Positions 16,053-23,165 of a stretch of 31,760 nt of DNA are shown here, one piece after another (the stretch's first letter is position 1; every line of letters begins with the position of its first letter). The notes below the pieces were generated by a model. The model was not told the origin of the DNA and searched no databases. It saw only the letters and a program-made list of their open reading frames with translations. Made by a program: the position numbers and the translations under genes. Source of the DNA: DASQQQ01 sp036390995 (GTDB lineage Bacteria; Actinomycetota; UBA4738; HRBIN12); contig DASWAT010000061.1 of the NCBI GenBank assembly GCA_036390995.1, positions 1 through 31,760 of the forward strand, in the 5' to 3' direction.

Positions 16053-16330
16053 GCTGGCCTCCCCGCGAACCGCGCCACCGCCGCCAGGAGCTCCTCGACC
16101 TTCTCGTCCCCGTGCCCCGTCTCGATGCTCTCCCTCACGCAGTGGCGGACGTGCTCGTCGAGCAGGCCCATGCCGACCGCTTTCAGCGCGGCGGTGGCCG
16201 AGTTCACCTGCGTGAGGATGTCGATGCAGTACTTGTCCTCGTCGACCATGCGCTGCAGCCCGCGGATCTGTCCCTCGATCTTCCGGAGCCGGTCCAGCAG
16301 GTCCTTCTTGTTCCCCGAATATCCGGCCAT
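16049..16330 (-). CDS. csoR: Copper-sensing transcriptional repressor
   Basis: 93 residues. ATG 16330 is preceded directly by GGAGGGGAG. It is an all-helical CsoR/RcnR-family repressor (DUF156) that leaves DNA when it binds Cu(I). The three copper ligands are present in the right spacing: C35 (DKYCIDIL), H60 and C64 (DEHVRHCVRE), which match the C-H-C ligands of M. tuberculosis CsoR. It lacks the N-terminal His that marks nickel-sensing RcnR. It is first in the operon with copA, and its own promoter contains a matching operator at 16367-16386. Confidence 0.96.
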   Translation of the reverse strand: MAGYSGNKKDLLDRLRKIEGQIRGLQRMVDEDKYCIDILTQVNSATAALKAVGMGLLDEHVRHCVRESIETGHGDEKVEELLAAVARFAGRPA

Positions 16331-16363
16331 CTCCCCTCCAAGGGGCCTCGTGTCGTCATGGAG

Positions 16364-16393
16364 AACATACCCTAGGGGGGTACCCCACGACAA
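16364..16393 (-). promoter_or_regulatory. csoR-copA promoter with CsoR operator in the spacer
   Basis: On the minus strand -35 TTGTCG (16393-16388) and -10 TATGTT (16369-16364) are 18 bases apart. The spacer is almost filled by the G/C-run dyad GGGGTACCCCCCTAGGGTAT (16386-16367), the form expected of a CsoR box. Bound repressor would cover the promoter. The start of transcription should be near 16357, leaving a short leader with the csoR Shine-Dalgarno. Confidence 0.8.
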
Positions 16394-16484
16394 CCAGGAC
16401 CCACCGCCCCAGGGCCTCCAGGCCCTGGCCGACGAGCGCTCCCCGAGCCATGCTCGGTCGTTCACTTGGAGAGGGAATCGTCCC

Positions 16485-17909
16485 ATGGCCTCGTCCAGGC
16501 GCATGCTCGTCATCCTGGCTGGATGCCTCCTGCTGGCCTTCACCTGCAGCCGCGCTCCCCAGCTCGAGGTCACCCCGAAGCTCCGTGCGGCCCGGGACAA
16601 GCTCGAACACCTCATCTTCGTCATCCAGGAGAACCGGTCGTTCGATCACTACTTCGGAACGTTCCCGGGCGCCGACGGGATCCCGATGAGCAACGGGGTC
16701 CCCACGGTCTGCCTGCCGGACCCCTTCTCCCACCGGTGCGTGCAGCCCTACCACGATGCGGCCGTGATCAACGCGGGCGGGCCCCACAGCGAGGAGGACG
16801 CGGCCACCGACGTCAACGGCGGGAGGATGGACGGGTTCATCCGGTCGCTGCGGACGAACTCGGGGAAGTTCTGCCAACGGTTCCCGTTCGACCCGCAGTG
16901 CGTGGGTGGGACGATCCCGGCCAAGGCGACCCCCGACGTCATGGGCTGGCACGACGCGCGGGAGATCCCCAACTACTGGGCCTACGCGCGGGAGTTCGTG
17001 CTGCAGGACCGGATGTTCGAGTCGGCATTCTCCTGGAGCCTGCCCTCGCACCTGTTCACGGTCTCGGCGTGGTCCGCGGACTGCACCTCCACCGATCCGA
17101 TGAGCTGCACCTCCGACCTCCTGCGGCCGGGCCACGAGCGTGCCGGGAGCAACCCGAGCACGCCCTTCGCCTGGACCGACGTGACCTACCTGCTCCACGA
17201 GCACGGGGTGAGCTGGCGGTACTACGTGGGCGACCGGAGCCAGCGCCAGTGCCGCACCGATCCCATCGCCTGCGCGCTGGGTGCGAGCGGCCAGATGGGC
17301 ACTCCCACCATCTGGAACCCCCTGCCGAACTTCACCACCGTTCAGCAGAACGAGCAGCTCGGCAACATCGTGTACATCGATGACTTCTACAGGTCCGCGA
17401 AGGAGGGGACGCTGCCGGCGGTCTCGTGGATCGCGCCCTCCGCAGGGGTGAGCGAGCACCCGCAGAACTCCGTGACCGATGGCCAGTCCTACGTCACGAC
17501 CCTGATCAACACGGTGATGCGGGGCCCGGAGTGGGGGTCCTCCGCGATCTTCCTGTTCTGGGACGACTGGGGAGGGTTCTACGACCACGTGGTGCCGGTG
17601 AAGGTGGACGAGAACGGCTACGGCCTGCGGGTTCCGGCCCTGGTCATCAGCCCCTGGGCCCGGCCGGGCTTCATCGACCACCAGACCCTGTCCTTCGATG
17701 CCTACCTCAAGTTCATCGAGGACCTGTTCCTGAACGGCCAGCGCCTGGACCCGGCGAACGATGGTCGGGCCGACAGCCGGCCCACGGTTCGCGAGGAAGT
17801 GGCGATCCTCGGTGACCTGTTGGAGGACTTCGACTTCACCCAGAGCCCGCGGCCGCCGCTCGTCCTGCGGGTCCATCCGTCTCCGGGACCCGCCTCCTTG
17901 CCGGGTTGA
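16485..17909 (+). CDS. Secreted phosphoesterase (phospholipase C / AcpA-like family)
   Basis: 474 residues from ATG 16485, with GGAGAGGG about nine bases upstream. The alkaline-phosphatase-like phosphoesterase family PF04185 is shown by HLIFVIQENRSFDHYFGTFPG (43-63), MDGFIRS, FLFWDDWGGFYDHV and VPALVISPWARPGFIDH. Family members hydrolyse phosphate esters or phospholipids outside the cell. The N-terminus is an export signal (SRRMLVILAGCLLLAFTCSRA). LAGC fits a lipobox but would leave a very short hydrophobic stretch, so signal peptidase I cleavage near AFTC is equally possible. Seven or more cysteines in the mature part suggest disulfides. It is divergent from csoR-copA. Its 3' end overlaps the remains of the convergent acyltransferase gene by 74 bases. 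Confidence 0.9.
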   Translation: MASSRRMLVILAGCLLLAFTCSRAPQLEVTPKLRAARDKLEHLIFVIQENRSFDHYFGTFPGADGIPMSNGVPTVCLPDPFSHRCVQPYHDAAVINAGGPHSEEDAATDVNGGRMDGFIRSLRTNSGKFCQRFPFDPQCVGGTIPAKATPDVMGWHDAREIPNYWAYAREFVLQDRMFESAFSWSLPSHLFTVSAWSADCTSTDPMSCTSDLLRPGHERAGSNPSTPFAWTDVTYLLHEHGVSWRYYVGDRSQRQCRTDPIACALGASGQMGTPTIWNPLPNFTTVQQNEQLGNIVYIDDFYRSAKEGTLPAVSWIAPSAGVSEHPQNSVTDGQSYVTTLINTVMRGPEWGSSAIFLFWDDWGGFYDHVVPVKVDENGYGLRVPALVISPWARPGFIDHQTLSFDAYLKFIEDLFLNGQRLDPANDGRADSRPTVREEVAILGDLLEDFDFTQSPRPPLVLRVHPSPGPASLPG

Positions 17910-18407
17910 CGTGGGCGGTTCTCAGGCCCGAAGCAGTCCTGCCCCGGAGCAGCTCCGCGATCCGCGCCCCGAGCTCCTCGGTCAGGCGCGCGGACCCCGA
18001 GCGCCGAGCGCCCGATCCCTGGACCGGCCTCACCAGCAGGGGCTCGCCGAAGGTGATCCGTACGTTGGCCCGACGAGGCACCATCGCTCGCAAGGGCGTC
18101 GCCGTCCCGCGATCCCCACCGGCACGAGCGGCACACCGGTCCGCAGGGCCAGCCACGCCGCCCCGTGGAGGAAGGGCAGCAGGCGGCCCGGAGCTCGTGT
18201 CCCCTCCGGGTACACGCCGTGCTCGTCCAGGACGGCGGCGTCGAGATCGAGGTCGAACTCCCGCTCCAACGCGAAGGCAAGCTCCGCGAACGCCAGCGAA
18301 TCGAACCCGACGTCGGCCAGGGATGTCGCCGGCGTGACGGGAGGCTGCTCCGGACCCGCGGGGTCGATGGACAGCTCGCGGATCAGATCAACCACCCGAA
18401 GCTGCAC
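17836..18407 (-). pseudogene. Decayed acyl carrier protein / PlsC-type acyltransferase fusion
   Basis: GTG 18407 opens a frame whose first 63 residues are an acyl carrier protein, with the phosphopantetheine-accepting Ser in DVGFDSLAFAELAFALE. At about 18215-18225 the sequence jumps, without the rest of the carrier or the N-terminal half of an acyltransferase, into VYPEGTRAPGRLLPFLHGAA and TGVPLVPVGIAG. That is the FPEGTR-to-end half of a 1-acylglycerol-3-phosphate acyltransferase. The catalytic NHxxxxD motif is therefore missing. A one-base loss near 18105-18110 then breaks the frame; the expected continuation MVPRRANVRITFGEPLLVRP and the final helix (ARLTEELGARIAELL) are readable in another frame. 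It looks like a deletion between adjacent ACP and plsC genes plus a frameshift. The 3' limit is uncertain. Confidence 0.75.
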
Positions 18408-18478
18408 GGACGTTCGAGGCGCTCATCGCCGGCAGAGCGTAGCGTTCCGGGGTCCGGAGGGGAGGCAAGCACGGATGC

Positions 18479-18484
18479 TAGACT
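18479..18484 (+). promoter_or_regulatory. Possible -10 hexamer TAGACT for the second E1 operon
   Basis: TAGACT lies 17 bases before GTG 18502, and transcription would begin around 18491, just ahead of the AAGGAGG site. The same hexamer precedes lipA and the GreA-type gene in this window. No convincing -35 was seen. Confidence 0.35.
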
Positions 18485-18501
18485 CGGCCAAGGAGGGTGA
18501 T

Positions 18502-19512
18502 GTGGCGACCCGAGTGACCTCGGACACCTCACATGAGGCCCTGGGCCTCGGAACCGAGGACCTCCTCTCGTTGTACCGCACCATCGTGGCGGCCCGTCTG
18601 TGCGACGAGGCCGCCTTCCGTTTGAACCGGCAGGGCAAGGCCCCCTTCGTCGTCCCGGTCTCGGGACACGAGGGATGCCAGGTGGGCACGGCGTGGGCAC
18701 TCCAGCGCGGCCGCGACATCTGGCTCCCCTACTACCGGGACGTGGCGGTCGTGCTGACCGCCGGCATGACCCCGAAGGACATCTTCCTCGGGCTGTTCGC
18801 GAAGGCCGACGACCCGTCGTCGGCCGGCCGACAGATGCCGTCTCACTGGGGTTCGCGGCGCCTGAACATCATCTCCCACTCCTCGCCGATCGGCACGCAG
18901 ATCCCCCACGCCGCCGGGATCGCGTACGCGGTCAAGTACCGGAACGAAGATGCCGTGGTCGCCTACTGGTTCGGCGAAGGGGCCACGAGCGAGGGCGACT
19001 GGCACGAGGGGCTGAACTTCTCCGGCATCCACAAGCTGCCGGTGGTCTGGGTGTGTGAGAACAACCAGTACGCCATCTCGGTGACGCAGAAGAAGCAGAT
19101 GGCCGTCCAAGATGTTGCCGACCGCGCCGCGGGATACGGGTTCCCCGGCGTCGTCGTGGACGGCAACGACGTGCTCGCCTGCTACGGCGCGATGAGGACC
19201 GCCGTGGAACGGGCCAGGGCCGGCGAGGGCCCCACGTTGATCGAGGCCAAGACGTACCGCTTCCAACCACACACCTCCGACGACGACGACCGCTCCTACC
19301 GCTCGCGAGAGGAGGTCGAGGAGGCCAAGCACCACGACCCGCTGCTCCGGTTCGGCACCTACCTGAAGGAACGGGGGGTGCTCGACGACGCCCGCATCGA
19401 GTCCGTCGATGCCGAGGTCAAGGCCGAGATCGACCTGGCCATCGACGAGGCGTGGAACGCGCCGGACCCGGATCCGTCGACCCTCATGCGCTTCCTCTTC
19501 GCGGAGTCGTGA
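18502..19512 (+). CDS. 2-oxoacid dehydrogenase E1 component, alpha subunit (second set, branched-chain-like)
   Basis: 336 residues from GTG 18502, preferred because a near-perfect AAGGAGG ends five bases upstream; ATG 18475 (nine residues longer, also with a GGAGG) is the alternative. The ThDP-dependent E1 alpha fold is clear: VVPVSGHEGCQVGTAWAL, SHWGSRRLNIISHSSPIGTQ, and the cofactor motif that begins GEGATSEGDWHEG and ends CENNQYAIS. The motif has GEG where the first E1 alpha has GDG; as I recall, GEG also occurs in branched-chain E1 alpha subunits of Thermus type. The HTSDDDDRSYRS region near the C-terminus is the phosphorylation-loop equivalent and is branched-chain-like. Probable role: oxidation of branched-chain 2-oxoacids using the E2/E3 encoded upstream. 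Confidence 0.92.
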   Translation: MATRVTSDTSHEALGLGTEDLLSLYRTIVAARLCDEAAFRLNRQGKAPFVVPVSGHEGCQVGTAWALQRGRDIWLPYYRDVAVVLTAGMTPKDIFLGLFAKADDPSSAGRQMPSHWGSRRLNIISHSSPIGTQIPHAAGIAYAVKYRNEDAVVAYWFGEGATSEGDWHEGLNFSGIHKLPVVWVCENNQYAISVTQKKQMAVQDVADRAAGYGFPGVVVDGNDVLACYGAMRTAVERARAGEGPTLIEAKTYRFQPHTSDDDDRSYRSREEVEEAKHHDPLLRFGTYLKERGVLDDARIESVDAEVKAEIDLAIDEAWNAPDPDPSTLMRFLFAES

Positions 19513-19513
19513 C

Positions 19514-20500
19514 ATGAGCGAGAAGAACGTCGTGACCGCGATCCACGACACGCTGCACGAAGAGATGGCGGCCGACGAGCGGATCGTGGTCATCGGCGAG
19601 GACGTCGGTGCCAGGGGCGGGGTCTTCCGCATCACCCAGGGGTTCCTGGACGAGTTCGGTGAGCGCCGGGTGATCGACGCGCCGCTCGCCGAATCCGGGA
19701 TCGTGGGGGTGGCGATCGGCATGGCCCTCCACGGTCTCGTGCCGGTGGCCGAGATCGAGTTCGCCGACTTCATCCATCCGGCGTTCGACCAGCTGGTCTC
19801 GGAGGCGGCGCGGATGCGCTATCGCTCGAACGACGACTTCGGCCTCCCGATGGTCGTCCGGTGCCCGTGGGGCGGCGGCGTGCATGGCGCCCTGTACCAC
19901 TCGCAGTCCATCGAGGCCTTCTACGGCCACGTGCCCGGGCTGAAGGTGGTGGTCCCCGCGACGCCGGCCGACGCCGCCGGCCTGCTGCGATCGGCCATCC
20001 GGGATCCGGACCCGGTGCTGTTCCTGGAGCACAAGAAGACCTACCGACTGATCTCCGGCGAGGTCCCCGACGAGCCGTTCACCGTGCCGATCGGCGAGGC
20101 TGACGTGAAGAGGGAGGGCTCGGATCTCACGGTCGTGGCGTACGGGCTCATGCTGCATCTCTGCCTGGAAGCGGCACAGCGACTCGCAGACGAGCACGGG
20201 ATCTCGGCCGAGGTGGTGGACGTCCGCACGATCGCCCCGCTCGACAAGGAGACGATCCTGGCCTCGGTCCGTAGGACCGGAAAGGCCATGGTGGTCTACG
20301 AGGACAACCGGACGTACGGCGCCGGCGCCGAGATCGTCGCGACGATCGCCGAGGAAGCCATGTTCGACCTCGATGGCCCGCTCGTGCGGATCGGTGGTCC
20401 GGACGTGCCGGCCATGGGCTTCGCGGCCTCGCTGGAGCACGAGTTCATGCCGGACGCCGACCTCATCTTCGACCGGATGCTCGAGCTGGCCAGGTTCTGA
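19514..20500 (+). CDS. 2-oxoacid dehydrogenase E1 component, beta subunit (second set)
   Basis: 328 residues from ATG 19514, one base after the alpha stop. Standard E1 beta: VIGEDVGARGGVFRITQGF, DAPLAESGIVGVAIGMAL (with the cofactor-activating Glu), EIEFADFIHPAFDQLVSEAA, MVVRCPWGGGVHGALYHSQS, and the C-terminal half VVDVRTIAPLDKETILASV. It lacks the charged N-terminal tail seen on the first E1 beta. With the preceding alpha it forms a second alpha2beta2 E1. No E2 or E3 follows; lipA does, 43 bases downstream with its own -10. The nearest E2 is about 9 kb upstream. Confidence 0.93.
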   Translation: MSEKNVVTAIHDTLHEEMAADERIVVIGEDVGARGGVFRITQGFLDEFGERRVIDAPLAESGIVGVAIGMALHGLVPVAEIEFADFIHPAFDQLVSEAARMRYRSNDDFGLPMVVRCPWGGGVHGALYHSQSIEAFYGHVPGLKVVVPATPADAAGLLRSAIRDPDPVLFLEHKKTYRLISGEVPDEPFTVPIGEADVKREGSDLTVVAYGLMLHLCLEAAQRLADEHGISAEVVDVRTIAPLDKETILASVRRTGKAMVVYEDNRTYGAGAEIVATIAEEAMFDLDGPLVRIGGPDVPAMGFAASLEHEFMPDADLIFDRMLELARF

Positions 20501-20529
20501 TGAGCGGCCTCGAACCTTCCGGGGACCGA

Positions 20530-20535
20530 TAGACT
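20530..20535 (+). promoter_or_regulatory. -10 hexamer TAGACT for lipA, near-leaderless
   Basis: TAGACT ends eight bases before ATG 20544, so the lipA transcript would start within a few bases of the start codon. There is no Shine-Dalgarno sequence upstream of lipA, which fits. LipA may still be read through from the E1 genes. Confidence 0.5.
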
Positions 20536-20543
20536 CGAACCCG

Positions 20544-21503
20544 ATGGCCTCCGAACACAACCCGCACGGGCGCCGCCTGTACCTGCCGATCGTGGGCACC
20601 ACCTCGGGTGGTGTGAACACCCCGGGGCAGCGCAAGCCGCCGTGGCTGAAGGCCCGGCTCCCCGCCGGTCCGAACTACACCGAGCTGAAGGGGTTGATGC
20701 GCGGCCTCTCTCTCCACACCGTGTGCGAGGAGGCGAGCTGCCCGAACATCGGCGAGTGCTGGGAGGAGCGCGAGGCCACGTTCCTGATCCTCGGGGACAA
20801 GTGCACCCGCCGGTGCGGCTTCTGCGACGTCATGACGGCCAAGCCCGACCAGGTGGACGATGACGAGCCGGTCCGGATCGCCGAGGCCGTCAAGGTGATG
20901 GGTCTTCGCTACGTGGTGCTGACCGGGGTGGCCCGGGACGACCTGCAGGACGGCGGGGCCAGGATCTGGGCTGCCGCGATCCGAGCCATCCGCGACGCGG
21001 TGACCGGGTGCGGCGTCGAGGTGCTGCCGAGCGACTTCCGGGGCGGTGAGCGAGACATCGCCACGGTGATCGACGCCGAGCCCGACGTGTTCGCGCACAA
21101 CCTCGAGACCGTCCGGCGCCTGCACGACAGGATCCGCCCGGCGTTCGGCTACCAGCGATCGCTCGAGGTCCTGCGGATGGCCAAGCGCCTGCGCCCGGGC
21201 CAGATCACGAAGTCGAACGTCATCGCGGGGATGGGAGAGCGTCCCGGGGAAGTGGCCACGTCACTCGGAGACCTCGCGGATGCCGGGTGCGACATCGTGA
21301 CGATCGGGCAGTACCTCCAACCGACACAGTCCCACCTGCCGGTGGACCGATGGGTGACGCCCCAGGAGTTCGCCGAGCACAAGCGCGTCGGGGAATCGAT
21401 GGGCATCGCCCACGTGGAGGCCGGACCACTGGTGCGGAGCTCGTACCACGCCGGCAGGCAGCTCCGCCGCGCGCTGGAGGCCTCCGGCGCTTCGGTCCAC
21501 TGA
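20544..21503 (+). CDS. lipA: Lipoyl synthase
   Basis: A radical SAM enzyme inserting two sulfurs into the octanoyl group bound to E2 lysine; 319 residues from ATG 20544. The auxiliary 4Fe-4S cluster cysteines are C61, C66 and C72 (CEEASCPNIGEC). The SAM-cluster cysteines are C87, C91 and C94 (CTRRCGFC). The C-terminal RSSYHA provides the conserved Ser ligand of the auxiliary cluster. The TPVDRW-type stretch is present as LPVDRWVTPQEF. All hallmarks are intact. With lipB it completes de novo lipoate synthesis; the two flank the copper block and second E1 set. Its start is close behind a -10, as for several genes here. Confidence 0.97.
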   Translation: MASEHNPHGRRLYLPIVGTTSGGVNTPGQRKPPWLKARLPAGPNYTELKGLMRGLSLHTVCEEASCPNIGECWEEREATFLILGDKCTRRCGFCDVMTAKPDQVDDDEPVRIAEAVKVMGLRYVVLTGVARDDLQDGGARIWAAAIRAIRDAVTGCGVEVLPSDFRGGERDIATVIDAEPDVFAHNLETVRRLHDRIRPAFGYQRSLEVLRMAKRLRPGQITKSNVIAGMGERPGEVATSLGDLADAGCDIVTIGQYLQPTQSHLPVDRWVTPQEFAEHKRVGESMGIAHVEAGPLVRSSYHAGRQLRRALEASGASVH

Positions 21504-21529
21504 TCCGCATCGACCGGCGGTTGGAAGAG

Positions 21530-21928
21530 GTGGAGGAGCCGGCCTGTAAGCCGGATCCTGTGCCGTCCCTCGCGGGCCGGCGGCGGCCATCTCTCTGAGC
21601 CGCGCATCGCTGCGCGACCCCGGCAGCGCCCCGGTACCACGGGCGCCGCTCGTGCGGCCTACCCGGGAGCATCGGACGGGCCGCCCTCGAACGCTCCCTG
21701 CTTGGCCTTGCTCCGGGTGGGGCTTGCCGAGCCGGACCGGTCACCCGGCCCGCTGGTGAGCTCTTACCTCACCGTTTCACCCTTACCCCCTCGCGGGGGC
21801 GGTCTGCTCTCTGTGGCGCTTTCCGCGGGTCGCCCCGCCTGGGCGTTACCCAGCACCCTGCCCTGCGGAGTCCGGACTTTCCTCGACCGGTCTTCGACCG
21901 GCCGCGGCCGCCCGGCCGGCTCCTCCAT
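21530..21928 (-). ncRNA. rnpB: RNase P RNA (bacterial type A)
   Basis: The catalytic RNA of ribonuclease P, which trims tRNA 5' ends. On the minus strand the 5' region has the conserved GAGGAAAGTCCGGACTCC and GGGCAGGGTGCTGGGTAACG core. The middle carries GGGTAAGGGTGAAACGGTGA, and the 3' end carries GGATCCGGCTTACAGGCCGG. The ends pair as P1 (GGAGGAGCCGGCC with GGCCGGCTCCTCC), which sets the limits to within a few bases. A -10 (TATACT) lies just upstream. It is convergent with lipA, with only about 26 bases between them. Confidence 0.96.
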
Positions 21929-21932
21929 GGCA

Positions 21933-21938
21933 AGTATA
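21933..21938 (-). promoter_or_regulatory. -10 hexamer TATACT of rnpB
   Basis: TATACT on the minus strand ends about five bases before the predicted P1 5' end of RNase P RNA. It sits between the stop of the small upstream ORF and rnpB. No consensus -35 is apparent 16-18 bases further up. Confidence 0.6.
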
Positions 21939-21957
21939 GGGACCGAGACGGCCCCCT

Positions 21958-22152
21958 CTACGGTGGGAGGGCCTCGACCTGCTTGGCGGTCAGCTTCGAC
22001 GTGCTCGGGGACAGCCGAAGGCCGGCCATCCTCGTGGAGGTCTGGATCCACTCGCCGCGCTCGAGCTGCTCGACACGGAGGCCACCGTCGTCCGATTCGG
22101 TGATCCGGATCGTCCTGCCTTGCTCCGTCCGGTACACGTTCGATCGGCTCAC
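21958..22152 (-). CDS. Small hypothetical protein upstream of rnpB
   Basis: 64 residues from GTG 22152 to a TAG. The sequence is not Arg/Pro-rich like antisense frames here: it begins SRSNVYRTEQGRTIRITES and continues through GLRVEQLERGEWIQTSTRMA to LTAKQVEALP. An alternating strand pattern followed by a short helix suggests a small beta-sheet protein, loosely like PC4-type single-strand-binding domains, but I cannot assign it. A -10 (TACAGT) ends six bases before the GTG, so the gene is probably leaderless. It runs in the same direction as rnpB and stops 30 bases before it. Confidence 0.6.
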   Translation of the reverse strand: MSRSNVYRTEQGRTIRITESDDGGLRVEQLERGEWIQTSTRMAGLRLSPSTSKLTAKQVEALPP

Positions 22153-22158
22153 CTGTTC

Positions 22159-22164
22159 ACTGTA
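22159..22164 (-). promoter_or_regulatory. -10 hexamer TACAGT, leaderless start of the small ORF
   Basis: TACAGT on the minus strand, six bases before GTG 22152. No ribosome binding site lies between. The short distance fixes the choice of start for the 64-residue ORF. Confidence 0.5.
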
Positions 22165-22214
22165 CGCCTTTCGGCCCGTGCCCTGCCGGAGACATCCCAT
22201 GGCCGAGCGCTCCC

Positions 22215-22220
22215 TATAAT
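22215..22220 (+). promoter_or_regulatory. -10 hexamer TATAAT
   Basis: A perfect TATAAT twelve bases before ATG 22233, rare in DNA this rich in GC. The predicted transcript start near 22227 leaves about six bases of leader and no Shine-Dalgarno. Confidence 0.6.
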
Positions 22221-22232
22221 CGGGTCCCGCTC

Positions 22233-23165
22233 ATGCGCCTCCTCCTCGTTTCCTCGGCCGTGGTCGCCATCGTCGCCCTCGGCGCGTGCGATCCGCCCAC
22301 GCAAGGACCTGCCCAACCGCTCGCCCTCGAGCAGGTGGGGGCCGGCATCGGACCGGACGTCGCCGCTGCGCGCCAGACGGTGCTCGACTTCCTGCAGGCG
22401 TACGCCGATGCGCCCGCCGACGACGGGGTCGCCCTGTCGGGGCTGGTGGCCGGCGCGAAGCTCGGCGCCTGGGCGCAGTGGCTCGCCGTCCAGAACCGGG
22501 ACTTCGACGGCACGATCGTCGCCACCGTCGACGTGCGCTCGGTGGAGTTCGTCGCGTTCCATCCGATCCAGGGCCGGGTGGGGGCACAGGTCGATCTCGG
22601 CGCTTCGGTGACGTTCACGTTCGACCCGACCGAGGGCGATCCGTTCCGGCGAACCCGCATCCTCGACGGCCCGGTCACGTTGCTCCGGGCCGGCGAGGCG
22701 GATTGGAGGGTCGTGGACGCCACTCGCGACGGCATCTCGATGGATGCGGGGATCGAACTCTTCCAGCATCTGCGGCAGCGTCGGCACGGGGTCACCGTGC
22801 GGCTGGACTCGCTGTTCCAGTTCACCCCGAACTGGCAGTTCAACGTCATCGTGGCGAACCACAGCGGCTGGCCCATCCGGCTCGATCGAAGGGTCGGAGC
22901 ATCCCTGTACACGAAGCGTCACGGCGGATCCGCGAGGAGACAGGGAGCGATCACCCCCTCGCTCGTCTTGGTACCCGACGGGGCCACGATCCAGGGTCTC
23001 GCCGCCTTCCCGCTCCAATCCTCGGCACGCGGCAGGGTCGTCGCCCTGACCTACCGGATCCGCCACGGGGGGCTGATCCGGTTCGCCTTCGCGCTCGCGG
23101 GGAAGGTCACTCCGGTGGGGGCTCCTCCCACAGCCTCGCCGGCGGCGCCGGTCGCTCCCAGCTAG
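22233..23165 (+). CDS. Hypothetical lipoprotein
   Basis: 310 residues from ATG 22233. Lipoprotein signal MRLLLVSSAVVAIVALGAC (lipobox LGAC, C19), then a Pro-containing tether and a mostly beta-type domain. The first half of the mature protein (DVAAARQTVLDFLQAYADAP and DWRVVDATRDG) looks like the SnoaL/NTF2-like or DUF4878-type fold used by surface proteins, but the similarity is weak and by eye. The C-terminus is Pro/Ala-rich. No catalytic motif is visible. It has a strong -10 and near-leaderless start and stands alone. Its 3' end overlaps the convergent RNase H gene by 59 bases. Confidence 0.75.
   Translation: MRLLLVSSAVVAIVALGACDPPTQGPAQPLALEQVGAGIGPDVAAARQTVLDFLQAYADAPADDGVALSGLVAGAKLGAWAQWLAVQNRDFDGTIVATVDVRSVEFVAFHPIQGRVGAQVDLGASVTFTFDPTEGDPFRRTRILDGPVTLLRAGEADWRVVDATRDGISMDAGIELFQHLRQRRHGVTVRLDSLFQFTPNWQFNVIVANHSGWPIRLDRRVGASLYTKRHGGSARRQGAITPSLVLVPDGATIQGLAAFPLQSSARGRVVALTYRIRHGGLIRFAFALAGKVTPVGAPPTASPAAPVAPS

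Noticed and set aside
16356..17876. Long minus-strand frame opposite the phosphoesterase
   Set aside because: No domain, odd composition, and the plus-strand phosphoesterase has intact family motifs.
12300..18410. Whole central block as a mobile element
   Set aside because: No transposase, integrase, terminal repeats or target duplication were found; rearrangement remains possible but no mobile element can be claimed.
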